From NCBI GenBank assembly GCA_028871555.1, contig JAGWNA010000002.1:62001-126000 (forward strand): a stretch of 64,000 bases of DNA, read 5' to 3'. Position numbers and translations under genes: made by a program. The notes beneath the pieces are model-generated. The model made no database searches. It was not told where the DNA came from and saw only the letters and a program-made list of their open reading frames with translations. Positions 38,148-46,066 of this stretch are shown one piece after another. The DNA is from Lysobacteraceae bacterium. Lineage in GTDB: Bacteria > Pseudomonadota > Gammaproteobacteria > Xanthomonadales > Rhodanobacteraceae. Numbering within the stretch: the stretch's first letter is position 1; each line of letters opens with the position of its first letter.

Positions 38148-38795
38148 ATGACCATTGCTTCCAGCGTTCGCATCGTTTCCCTCGCGGTCCTGTGTGCGGC
38201 CGCGCTGGGCGTATCGCACCCGGCCCGGGCACGCGTCCACGGGTTCCGCGCCCAGCGCGGCGACAGGCAGGTCGTCCACGTCGGCGGCACGTCCGGCAAC
38301 GGCCGGGGCGCTCTGGTGCATGCCCGCGGCACAAGGGTGTCCGGCCCGAACGGCACCGCGGCGCACGGTGCCCTTGTGTCGGTGAGCCCCGATGGCAGCG
38401 TGCAGCATCGCGGTGGCACCCGCATCAGCGGCGCCCATGGCGGCAGCTACGACGGCCGCAACAGCTACACGCGCCATGCCGACGGTTCGATCAGCAGCAG
38501 CCACAGCGCCACCGGCACCGGCGCCGGCGGCGGCACGATCAGCAGCGCCGGCAGCTTTTCGCGCAGCGCGGGCGGCAGCGTGAGCGGCAGCAGCCAGACC
38601 AGCGCCAGCAGCGCCCGGGGCACCTACGACGCGGCTACCCGCAGCGCCGATGGCACGACCACCCACAGCACGGCCATCACCGGGGCCGGCGGCGAGAGCT
38701 ACAACGGCCAGACCAGCTACACCAGGGGACAGGGCGTGGTCCACACTGGCGGTTGCACGGATGCCGGCGGCAACGTGATCGCCTGCGGTCATTGA
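38148..38795 (+). CDS. Secreted Gly/Ser-rich repeat protein, unknown function
   Basis: 215 residues with a signal peptide (about 1-28, ending in HPARA). The mature part is rich in Gly, Ser, Thr and His. Internal repeats are visible: SYDGRNSYTR (100-109) and SYNGQTSYTR (184-193), and ARGTRVSGPNG (59-69) and RGGTRISGAHG (88-98). Two Cys near the C-terminus (203, 213) could form a disulfide. No known family recognised; the look is of an exported surface or matrix-like protein. Good ribosome-binding site (AGGAG). Divergent from the OmpR-type regulator. Confidence 0.7.
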   Translation: MTIASSVRIVSLAVLCAAALGVSHPARARVHGFRAQRGDRQVVHVGGTSGNGRGALVHARGTRVSGPNGTAAHGALVSVSPDGSVQHRGGTRISGAHGGSYDGRNSYTRHADGSISSSHSATGTGAGGGTISSAGSFSRSAGGSVSGSSQTSASSARGTYDAATRSADGTTTHSTAITGAGGESYNGQTSYTRGQGVVHTGGCTDAGGNVIACGH

Positions 38796-38865
38796 CGGCG
38801 ATGGCGGCGCACGGTCGGCGCCGACCCGGCGTGGCGCGTTCAGGACGATTTTCGGGAGACTGCAG

Positions 38866-39846
38866 ATGAATGCTTTCGGCAAGATGTTCCGGCGTGGCGC
38901 GGCACTGGCCTGTCTGCTGCTGCCCTTCTGGGTCCATGCGCAGGCGAACCCGCAGGACGGACCCGGTCGGGAGAGGGGCATGATCACGATGCATGACGCC
39001 GGGCCGGCGACGCTGCCGACCGGCATAAGGATCGTGCGCGACGTGGCCTATGGCAGCGACCCGCGGCAGCGCTTCGATGTCTATGCGCCGGCCCATGCGG
39101 ATCGGGCGCCGGTGATCCTGCTGGTGCACGGCGGCGGCTGGCGGCGCGGCGACAAGGCGATGCGCAGCGTGATCGAGGGCAAGGTCGCGCGCTGGGTGCC
39201 GCGCGGTTTCATCGTCATCTCGACCGATTACCGCATGCGGCCCGACACCGCTCCGCTGCGGCAGGCGCAGGACGTGGCGCGCGCGCTGGCGCTGGCCCAG
39301 CGCAGGGCCGTGGAGTGGGGTGCAGATGCATCGGGTTTCATCCTGATGGGGCACTCCGCCGGCGCGCATCTGGTTGCCTTGCTGACCGCCGAGCCCGCAC
39401 TGGCCCGCGCGCAGGGGGCGCAGCCATGGCTCGGCACGGTCGCACTGGACAGCGGCAGCCTGGACGTGGTGCAGACCATGCGGGCACGCCATTTCCCGCT
39501 GTTCGACCAGGCCTTCGGCGCCGATCCGGCCGATTGGCTGGCGGCATCGCCCTACCAGCAGATGCACGGGCGGATCGTGCCGTTCCTGGCGGTATGCTCC
39601 CGCCGCCGCCGCGGCTCCTGCGCGCAGGCAGATGCATTCGTGGCCAGGGCGCAGTCGTTCGGCAGCCGCGCCAGCGTGCTGCCGGAGGATCTCTCGCACC
39701 GCGACATCAACCGGGAACTGGGCCTGCCTTCGGACTATACGGCCCGCGTCGAGGCATTCCTCGGCAGCCTCGATCAGACCGTGGCGCGCCTGCTCGACGA
39801 GCATGCCCGGCGGCTGTCGTCGCTGCCGGTGGTGATCAGCCGCTGA
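38866..39846 (+). CDS. Secreted alpha/beta hydrolase (esterase/BD-FAE type)
   Basis: 326 residues with signal peptide (ALACLLLPFWVHAQA, cleavage about residue 25). DVYAPAH, the oxyanion HGGGWRRGDK, VISTDYRM and the nucleophile elbow GHSAGAH are typical of hormone-sensitive-lipase-like/BD-FAE esterases. His near the end (LSHRDINREL) is at the catalytic position. Substrate unknown. GGGAGA upstream of the ATG. The stop overlaps the end of the S9 peptidase relic on the other strand by 11 bases. Confidence 0.85.
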   Translation: MNAFGKMFRRGAALACLLLPFWVHAQANPQDGPGRERGMITMHDAGPATLPTGIRIVRDVAYGSDPRQRFDVYAPAHADRAPVILLVHGGGWRRGDKAMRSVIEGKVARWVPRGFIVISTDYRMRPDTAPLRQAQDVARALALAQRRAVEWGADASGFILMGHSAGAHLVALLTAEPALARAQGAQPWLGTVALDSGSLDVVQTMRARHFPLFDQAFGADPADWLAASPYQQMHGRIVPFLAVCSRRRRGSCAQADAFVARAQSFGSRASVLPEDLSHRDINRELGLPSDYTARVEAFLGSLDQTVARLLDEHARRLSSLPVVISR

Positions 39847-40591
39847 GCGCTGCCGGCAACGGCTTCAGGTGCGCAACCATCCAGTCGACCCAGCGCCGGT
39901 ATACGTCGGTGGTGTGCACGATGTCCTTGGGGAAATGAGTATCCACCGGGTAGGCGTAGAACTCCACCGGCACGCCATTGTTGCGCAGTGCGTGATACCA
40001 CTCGTAGCTGTTCACCAGCGGTACGTTGGGGTCGCCCGCGTCGCCCATGACGAGGGTGGGCGCCGTGACGTCGCGTGCATGGTCGATCGGCGACTGCGCG
40101 CGCCAGATGTCGTGGTCCTTCGCGGTCCACGGCGAGCCGCCGAAGAAATAGGTGTCGCCGCTCCGGTAATAGGCGATGGTGTAGTCCATCACCCAGTCGG
40201 TCAGGGCGGCACCGGACACGGCGGCCTTCCAGCCCGGGTAGTGGCCGCTGAGCCAGTCGGTCATGTAGCCGTCGTACGACCAGCCGCTCACGCCGATGCG
40301 TGCGGTGTCGACGATGCCCAGCTTTTCCACGGCCGCCAACCCCGCCATCATGTCCTTGCCCGGGCCTTCGCCCGTGTCGCGGAAGATCGCATGCTGGCAG
40401 GCATCGCCCAGGCTGGTGCTGCCGCGGTAGTTGGGCTGGAACACCACGAAGCCCGCCGCCGCCAGCAGTTGCGGCAGCGGCGAGAATTTCACCGTGGACG
40501 CCGCCTCCGGACCGCCGTGGAGCACCAGCACCAGCGGATAGGCCTGTCCCTTGCGGTAACCCGCCGGCCAGGTCAGCACGCCGTCTTCATG
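39836..40591 (-). pseudogene. S9 prolyl-oligopeptidase family peptidase, 5'-truncated
   Basis: About 250 residues of the catalytic domain remain: LVLVLHGGPEAAS, FQPNYRGSTSLGD, the nucleophile elbow GWSYDGYM, MGDAGDPNVPLVNS with the Asp, and PVDTHFPKD with the His. The N-terminal beta-propeller of several hundred residues is missing. Similarity stops at about 40591, beside an IS200 left end. The frame stays open, so a short protein could still be made from an in-frame ATG (40627) lying in the junction sequence, but it would lack a signal peptide and propeller. Most likely a relic of an insertion-deletion event. Confidence 0.85.
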
Positions 40592-40627
40592 GAAGCCTCC
40601 GGGACTATTGTGCGAGCTGCTTGCCAC

Positions 40628-40876
40628 AGTCCCAACTTGGGACTAGCCCAACGAGGGAGTCCCCCCGGCTCTGCCGGGGAGGCAGTAGAAGTTTGACGTT
40701 TACAGGAGTCCATCGGGGAAACTCCGACTCGTGAGCCGCCAAGCACACGAGAGGAGAGTCCGCCGATGGACGAGTACAAGAGCTTAAACCCCACGCAATG
40801 GGAGTGCCTGTACCACGTGGTGTTCATCCCGAAGTGTCGACGCCGCACGTTGTACGTCAAGCTTCGAAAGTATCTG
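40628..40876 (+). mobile_element. IS200-family insertion sequence, left-end remnant
   Basis: The stretch includes hairpin CCCCGGCTCTGCCGGGG (about 40661-40677) and GGAGTCCATCGGGGAAACTCC (about 40705-40725), the structured left end and leader typical of IS200-like elements. It is followed by the start of the tnpA gene. The 3' part of tnpA and the right end are gone. The left boundary is uncertain within about 35 bases. Confidence 0.75.
40766..40876 (+). pseudogene. tnpA: IS200 transposase TnpA, N-terminal fragment
   Basis: Only about 37 of roughly 150 residues are homologous: MDEYKSLNPTQWECLYHVVF then IPKCRRRTLYVKLRKYL, the typical IS200 TnpA start. Both the HUH metal-binding motif and the catalytic Tyr, which lie further on, are absent. 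After 40876 the frame enters unrelated sequence, the antitoxin relic. Not functional. Confidence 0.88.
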
Positions 40877-40877
40877 A

Positions 40878-41135
40878 CCGGTTCACGAGATCCTCGCGAC
40901 GCTGGTCGAAGCTTACGAAACGAGGCACTTTCCTATCGAGGCGCCCGATCCCGTCGAGGCGATCCGGTTCCGCATGGAGCAGGCCGGTCTGACCGTGAAG
41001 GATCTCGTTCCGTACATCGGCCGCGTCAATCGCGTGTATGAAGTGCTCAACGGAAAACGCGGCCTCACCATCGACATGATCCGAAACCTGCACCGGAACC
41101 TTGGGATCCCAGCCGAGAGCTTGATTGGGGCCTGA
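40878..41135 (+). pseudogene. HigA-type antitoxin, 5'-truncated relic
   Basis: The frame reads HEILATLVEAYETRHFPIEA, PDPVEAIRFRMEQAGLTVKD, LVPYIGRVNRVYEVLNGKR, GLTIDMIRNLHRNLGIPAE, SLIGA-stop. This is the C-terminal two thirds of COG5499-type HigA antitoxins, with the helix-turn-helix intact. An in-frame TGA at 40875-40877 and the IS200 fragment replace the start. An internal ATG at 40974 could in theory yield 53 residues. The cognate toxin gene is missing. Confidence 0.75.
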
Positions 41136-41156
41136 GCGATGCTCGAAAGAGAAACA

Positions 41157-41360
41157 ATGATGTCGAGGGTTCACCCCGGCGAGATCCTTCGCGAGGACGT
41201 CATCGCTGCGCTCGGTTGCAGGGTGGACGACTTCGCAGCCAGGATTGCACATGGCGCCCAGCGCGTTGCAGTTGGTGCTTGATGGGCGCGCCCTTGGACG
41301 AAGTCTGCCATCCGCATCACCAACGTGGCCGATACCCAACGGGTCAGGAATCTGGATGAC
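41157..41360 (+). pseudogene. Second HigA/VapI-type antitoxin, frameshifted relic
   Basis: Begins MMSRVHPGEILREDVIAALG, the conserved start of HigA/VapI antitoxins (HPGEILREDF-type), with an ATG at 41157 or 41160. The frame then drifts to a stop at 41280. Later family pieces continue in other frames: ALQLVLDGRA and then SAIRITNVADTQRVRNLD. At least two frame changes are needed to rejoin them, so the gene is broken. No toxin gene lies next to it. Confidence 0.7.
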
Positions 41361-41451
41361 CTACTCATTTCCGGGGCACCCCGCGTGCAGCGCAGTGCCA
41401 CGCCAAGCAACGCCATGGGACAAACCAGGGCGGTTCAGGGGCACGGAAAGC

Positions 41452-41485
41452 AGAAAGGCCGAGGGTTCGCATCCTCGGCCTTTCT
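41452..41485. terminator. Strong hairpin terminator
   Basis: 13-base perfect stem AGAAAGGCCGAGG/CCTCGGCCTTTCT with an 8-base loop, ending TTTCTGTAAT on the plus strand. It lies 15 bases from the 3' end of tRNA-Ala on the other strand and can terminate in either direction. Confidence 0.75.
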
Positions 41486-41500
41486 GTAATTGCTTGATTT

Positions 41501-41576
<76 letters not shown>

Positions 41577-41683
41577 ATGGGGACGCGCATGTTAACAGCG
41601 CGCCCGGAGTTAGCCAAGACCTGATCGTTTGCCGGTTCTCTCATGGCGCGGCCTGCATGGTGCCCACGATCCGCGGGCGGGGG

Positions 41684-42799
41684 TCAATCGGGCAGCAGTC
41701 GGGCAAGGCCATCGTGCAGCACGTCGCGACGCCAACCGTCGAGCAGGTCCGGCCATCGGGCGGTGACGACATACTCCTCCAGCGCCTTGCGCGGGCACAG
41801 CAGGCCGGGCGGCAGGTCGAGACGGGCGGCGAGGCTGTCGACGTGCTGTTTCATCGCATCGAGCGCTTTCTTCGCTGCGCCTTGCGGATGCCCGGGGATG
41901 CGGGCAGTGCCGGCGATGTCGTCGTCGGTGACTGGCGCGGCCAGCAGCCCGGACAGTTCGCTGCGCGGTACCGCCCGCAAGGCGCGCTGGCCGCGGCTGC
42001 GCTGTTCGAGCTCGCCGGGGTTGGCAGGCGGCTGTTGCGCGAGACTCATCGCCAGGGCGTCGTCCATCAGCCACGGACGCGGTACGTCGAGCTGGCGTGC
42101 GCTGCGGTCGCGCCATAGCAGCAGGCGGCGCAGCAGGGCCTGTTGTTCGGCCGGCCATTCGGCGGCGGCACGCATCCCGCGTTGCGGCTGCGGGTCGCTT
42201 TCGCGCTGGCTGGCGCGGCGTTTCAGGCGCTCGCAGTCCTGCGCATGCCAGTCGCTGCGATCACGTTGCTGCAGGCGCCGGGTGAGCTGCTCGTGGATGG
42301 TTTTCAGATACACCACATCCAGCGCGGCGTAGCTGCACTGCGAAGCGGTGAGCGGACGTCGCAGCCAGTCCGAGCGGGTCTCGCCCTTGTCCAGTTCCAC
42401 GCCGGCCAGCTCGGCGACCAGCGCGCGATAGCTGATGCCCAGCCCGAGTCCGACGAAGGCGCTGGCGATCTGTGTGTCGAACAGTTGCCACGGACCGCCC
42501 GGCAGCAGTGGCGCGAGCGTTTCCAGATCCTCGCTGGCGCTGTGCATCACGGTAACGGTCGGGCCGGTGCCGAGCAGCGGTTGCAGCGCATTGCCGATAT
42601 CGAAGGCGAGCGGATCGATCAACGCATTGCGGCCGTTCCAGCCCAGTTGCAGCAGTGCCAACTGCGGATAGAACGTATTGCGCCGCATGAATTCGGTGTC
42701 GAGACCGATCGCGTTCTCGGCAGGCAGTGCGGCCAGCCATGCCTGCAGTGCATCGCGGTGATCGATCCAGTCGGCGGCGGCCTTGTCGGGCAGGGGCAT
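41684..42799 (-). CDS. rnd: Ribonuclease D
   Basis: 371-residue RNase D. DEDD exonuclease residues: Asp34 and Glu36 in GLDTEFMRR, HSASEDLETL, and CSYAALDVVYLKTIHEQL with the Tyr and last Asp of DEDDy. An HRDC domain follows (about 215-290, RLLLWRDRSARQLDVPRPWLMDD). It trims 3' ends of tRNA precursors and other stable RNA; the neighbouring tRNA-Ala is fitting but probably coincidental. Strong ribosome-binding site AAGGAG before ATG 42799. Confidence 0.94.
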   Translation of the reverse strand: MPLPDKAAADWIDHRDALQAWLAALPAENAIGLDTEFMRRNTFYPQLALLQLGWNGRNALIDPLAFDIGNALQPLLGTGPTVTVMHSASEDLETLAPLLPGGPWQLFDTQIASAFVGLGLGISYRALVAELAGVELDKGETRSDWLRRPLTASQCSYAALDVVYLKTIHEQLTRRLQQRDRSDWHAQDCERLKRRASQRESDPQPQRGMRAAAEWPAEQQALLRRLLLWRDRSARQLDVPRPWLMDDALAMSLAQQPPANPGELEQRSRGQRALRAVPRSELSGLLAAPVTDDDIAGTARIPGHPQGAAKKALDAMKQHVDSLAARLDLPPGLLCPRKALEEYVVTARWPDLLDGWRRDVLHDGLARLLPD

Positions 42800-43061
42800 C
42801 GGTACTCCTTATGTGGAGGCAGGGCATGGATTGCCCTGCCGACGGTTTGTGCTTGGCAAGCTGTCTGGCCTCGTCGGCCGGGCTGCGAATCCGGCTGTGC
42901 GGGCCCGCCATCCGCCGCGCGGTGCCGATGGAACCACCATGGCCGGCAAGGCGGCGGAAATCCATCCTCGCACAGTCGAATTCTCGCCTCGACCACTAAA
43001 GACCGACAGGCTGCTATGGTGGGCAGCGCACGATAACAGGCCAACCGAAGGACGCCCATCC

Positions 43062-44999
43062 ATGCCGAGCAATCCATTCCCGCGCAATCAGCGTGCTATG
43101 GGCGGGGCGTTGGGTATCATCGTGCTGGGGTTTGCGCTGACTTATCACTTTTTCCCACGGCTGTTTCATGTGAATCCCGCGCAGGCGCCGCGACGTTCGA
43201 TCTCGATCGGCGGCCCGATGCTCGGACGCAGCCTGCCGCCCGGACGTATCCCGGCGAGCTCCGAGATCAATGCCGGGCCACCGTTGATGCTGGCGCCGAC
43301 CACGGTGATCCTGGCGCACAATCGCAAGAACACCGATCTTCCCACGCAGTTGAGTGCGGATACGCCCGCAGTGAAGGCTCTGCTGCGGCGTGCGAGAAAG
43401 GCTTTGCATGCCGGCCGGCTGGTCGGCGACAAGGACAGCGCCGCCACGCTGTTTGCGCAGGCGCTGCATGACAAGCCCGACAGTCGCAGCGCTGCCCAGG
43501 GGCTGTTCGATGTGCGGGCACGGCTGGTGGCGCAGATCGATCACGACATTGCCATCGGCGATGCCGACGCGGCCGGGGACCAGCTCGACGCGCTGCGCAC
43601 GCTGCCGAATGCAGCCGAGGACGTGGCGCAACTGGAGGCGAACCTGAAGACCCTGGCCAAGGTAAGGCCGATGTTGGCGAAAGCCGCCGGCTTGCTGGAG
43701 CAGGGCAAGGCAGACAGCCCCAGCGGCAACTGCGCGCTGGACCTTTACCGCGAGGTACAGATGCTCGATCCGCAAAATGCGGTCGCCGAGCAGGGGATTT
43801 TCCAGGTGCAGCACGCGGTGCTCGACCGGGCGCTGGCGGCGGTAGCGGAAAATGATTTCGCCGGTGCGGACAAGGCCCTGGCGGAAGCGCAGGCGATCCG
43901 CCCCGGTTCGCAGCAAATGCAGGATATGCGCGCACGCGTCGACGCGATGCGCCGGCAGCGTGCCAACGGAATACTTGCGCAGGCACGGTCCGCGCTGGAT
44001 GCCGGCAATATCGCGATGGCCACGAAACTGGCGACGCAGGCCCGGGGCATCAGCCCCGACCTTGGCGGCCTCGCCGATTTCCAGGAGCGGCTGACCAATG
44101 CACGCCTGTATGCGAGCTTCAAACCCGGCCAGCTGTTCAGCGATCCCTATGTCGACCTGCCCGGCAAGACGCCGACGATGGTGGTGATCCCCACCGGCAG
44201 CTTCCAGATGGGCGCTCCGAACGGCGAGAGCGGCCGCAACGACGCGGAAGTGCCGCAGCACACCGTCAACATCGACATGGGCTTTGCGATGGCTCGCAGC
44301 GCGATAACCGTCGGCCAGTTCCGCGAGTTCGTGCGCGCCAGCGGCTACCTGCCCGACTCGGTCAGGCTCGGCGGAGCCAGCGTGTACGACGAGCGCAGCG
44401 GCGGTATGCGCGACGACGCCCGGGCGACCTGGCAGGACGATTACGCGGGGCATCCTGCCGGTGACAACCTGCCGGTGGTCAACGTCTCGTGGAATGACGC
44501 CGAAGCCTATGCTGCCTGGCTCAGCCGGCGCACCGGCAAGGTCTATCGGCTGCCCAGCGAGGCGGAGTTCGAATACGCCCTGCGTGGCGGTACCAGCAGC
44601 CGCTACTGGTGGGGCAGGGGCGAGCCTGCCGGCAAGGTGGAAAACGTCACCGGTGCCGGCGACCGCTCGCCCAGCGGGCGGCGCTGGAGTCATGCTTTCC
44701 GCAGATACAGCGACGGCTATTGGGGGCCGGCGCCGGTCATGAGTTTTGCCCCCAACCCGTTCGGCCTGTACGACATCGACGGCAATGTCTCCGAATGGGT
44801 GCAGGACTGCTGGCACGACAATTACATCCGTGCCCCGAGCGACGGCAGCGCATGGTTGAACCCGGGCTGCAGCGCGCATGTCCTGCGCGGCGGCTCATGG
44901 GGCAGCTCGCCGGAACAGGTGCGCTCGGCCTATCGCCAGGGCGCCGACGGCGACGTGCGCAGCGGCCGCGTCGGCTTCCGCGTCGTGCGCGAGTTGTAG
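43062..44999 (+). CDS. SUMF1/FGE-fold protein with helical repeat region, membrane-anchored
   Basis: 645 residues. An N-terminal membrane helix (ALGIIVLGFALTYHF) is followed by about 330 residues of helical, TPR-like sequence (AKAAGLLEQGK, ALAAVAENDFAGADKALAEAQAI, LAQARSALDAGNIAMATKLA). The C-terminal 260 residues are a formylglycine-generating-enzyme (SUMF1) domain: MVVIPTGSFQMGAP, PVVNVSWNDAEAYAAWLS, RLPSEAEFEYALRGG, GLYDIDGNVSEWVQDCW, VLRGGSWGSSPEQVRSAYR. The two Cys needed for sulfatase activation are absent at the end of the domain, so it is probably a binding or scaffold version. ATG 43062 has AAGGA upstream. Confidence 0.85.
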   Translation: MPSNPFPRNQRAMGGALGIIVLGFALTYHFFPRLFHVNPAQAPRRSISIGGPMLGRSLPPGRIPASSEINAGPPLMLAPTTVILAHNRKNTDLPTQLSADTPAVKALLRRARKALHAGRLVGDKDSAATLFAQALHDKPDSRSAAQGLFDVRARLVAQIDHDIAIGDADAAGDQLDALRTLPNAAEDVAQLEANLKTLAKVRPMLAKAAGLLEQGKADSPSGNCALDLYREVQMLDPQNAVAEQGIFQVQHAVLDRALAAVAENDFAGADKALAEAQAIRPGSQQMQDMRARVDAMRRQRANGILAQARSALDAGNIAMATKLATQARGISPDLGGLADFQERLTNARLYASFKPGQLFSDPYVDLPGKTPTMVVIPTGSFQMGAPNGESGRNDAEVPQHTVNIDMGFAMARSAITVGQFREFVRASGYLPDSVRLGGASVYDERSGGMRDDARATWQDDYAGHPAGDNLPVVNVSWNDAEAYAAWLSRRTGKVYRLPSEAEFEYALRGGTSSRYWWGRGEPAGKVENVTGAGDRSPSGRRWSHAFRRYSDGYWGPAPVMSFAPNPFGLYDIDGNVSEWVQDCWHDNYIRAPSDGSAWLNPGCSAHVLRGGSWGSSPEQVRSAYRQGADGDVRSGRVGFRVVREL

Positions 45000-45017
45000 G
45001 GGCAGTCTTCAGGAAAT

Positions 45018-45044
45018 GAAAACCCCGCGGTGCGCGGGGTTTTC
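45018..45044 (+). terminator. Factor-independent terminator
   Basis: 12-base perfect stem GAAAACCCCGCG/CGCGGGGTTTTC with a 3-base loop and a TTTT in the descending arm, 19 bases after the SUMF1-domain gene. It is also the probable homing target for the group II intron just downstream. Confidence 0.92.
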
Positions 45045-45050
45045 AACCGG

Positions 45051-45348
45051 GTGCGCCCGGCAGGGTGCACCTGCTTGGAGGTGAAAGTCCTCTGCACGCC
45101 GGGCAAGGGGAAGAGTCAGCCGAACGGCAAGGGTGTCGTGGGTAACTGCGAATCTGAACGCTGTGACGTAGATCCGACAGGCATAAGCGTGAAGGCAGCT
45201 GCGTCATACCCGGGGAGATCTGCCCGGGTGCCAACATGCAACGGACATCGAGAGGTGCCCGGATGGAGAGCCCGTTGCGGGAAATCCGCACGGCGGGTTC
45301 TGCGAGGGGGATGGGTTCAAGAGGGCGACCCTCAAGACCCATCTCTAC
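45051..45348 (+). ncRNA. Group II intron (IIC-like), without reverse-transcriptase ORF
   Basis: Starts with the GTGCG 5' splice consensus at 45051. Domain V is clear at 45268-45300: GAGCCCG, a stem capped by GAAA, then CGGGTTC, 33 bases with the AGC triad. Domain VI follows as GATGGGT..ACCCATC and the intron would end ..CTCTAC (about 45348). Bacterial IIC introns insert just after transcription terminators, and this one lies 6 bases after such a hairpin. No maturase/reverse transcriptase is encoded. At about 300 bases it is much shorter than a full IIC intron, so part of domains I-IV is probably deleted. Confidence 0.7.
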
Positions 45349-45386
45349 CGTGGGAGGGCGGCCGGGGTGATCCGTCCCTACCTGAT

Positions 45387-45440
45387 TACCGGTGAGAGGA
45401 CTCGAACCTCCACTGTGTCACCACAAGCGGATTTTGAGTC
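45387..45440 (-). pseudogene. tRNA-Leu(CAA) 3' fragment (probable attachment-site scar)
   Basis: Minus strand reads GACTCAAAATCCGC (anticodon loop with CAA and 3' anticodon stem), a variable arm, T-arm GGAGG-TTCGAGT-CCTCT and an acceptor 3' strand ending CACCGGTA. The 5' half (acceptor, D-arm and the 5' anticodon stem) is missing, replaced by unrelated bases after 45440, and no CCA follows. Integrating elements recombine in just this part of tRNA genes and leave such 3' copies. Confidence 0.65.
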
Positions 45441-45670
45441 TACGCAATCCGCCCGGTGAACCCATCAAGCCGTTCGTCTCCTCGGGTGACGTGCGCCGCC
45501 AGACGCGATGGTGCCGTCCTTCGTGGACCGGGACATGCGCAAGATTCCGTGCCACCGACTTTGGCATGGCAGCACAGGTGATCCCGGAACCTCCTGCTGG
45601 AGCGGGCTTGCGTGAATCCCCACGGCGCAGTGCGCGCCAACATGTCGATCTCCGCCAGCCGTAAGATAAG

Positions 45671-46066
45671 TCAGGCTTTCCTCAGTTCGGCGAGCAACTC
45701 GACGAAGCGCTGCTGCAAATGGGGTGCGCTGTCGAGCGCACTGCTTATCGCATCGACCATCGGCAGGAACTGGGCGTCCTGGCGGAAATCGCTGCCGAAT
45801 TCCCACAGCAGGATCTCGCGTAGAGCAGGTGCGCGCGCATCGTGCACCGATTGTGTGTTGCCGACATCCACGCTGGCTGCAAGTTCACGAAGACGTCGGC
45901 GCAACTCGCCGATCGAGCGCGCATCGGCACTCGCTGCGGTTTTATCGGGAGACGGACCGACGGCGGGTGTCTTGCCGCCGCGCTGGCTGCCCGCAGCGCG
46001 GTCGCGAGCTATCGCGCGCATGGTCTCGATCAGCGAGGACGATGACGAAATGCGATCAGTCGGCAT
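45671..46066 (-). CDS. Hypothetical protein (131 aa) next to flagellar cluster
   Basis: Start MPTDRISSSSSLIETMRAIA with AAGGA six bases upstream of the ATG. The first 50 residues are Ser/Ala-rich and likely disordered. The rest is predicted helical: SIGELRRRLRELAASVD, ALREILLWEFGSDFRQDAQF and SAPHLQQRFVELLAELRKA. No family recognised. A disordered N-terminus with a helical body is compatible with a small export-related or regulatory protein, but that is speculation. It is transcribed away from the flagellar operon, with a 486-base gap between them. Confidence 0.55.
   Translation of the reverse strand: MPTDRISSSSSLIETMRAIARDRAAGSQRGGKTPAVGPSPDKTAASADARSIGELRRRLRELAASVDVGNTQSVHDARAPALREILLWEFGSDFRQDAQFLPMVDAISSALDSAPHLQQRFVELLAELRKA

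Noticed and set aside
43062..44999. Active formylglycine-generating enzyme (sulfatase maturase)
   Set aside because: Catalytic cysteines are missing at the end of the domain and no sulfatase gene is nearby.
45030..45395. 121-residue open frame over the intron
   Set aside because: It crosses domain V and the terminator hairpin; composition is not protein-like.
45387..45460. Complete tRNA-Leu gene
   Set aside because: The 5' acceptor, D-arm and 5' anticodon stem are absent, so only a 3' fragment can be supported.
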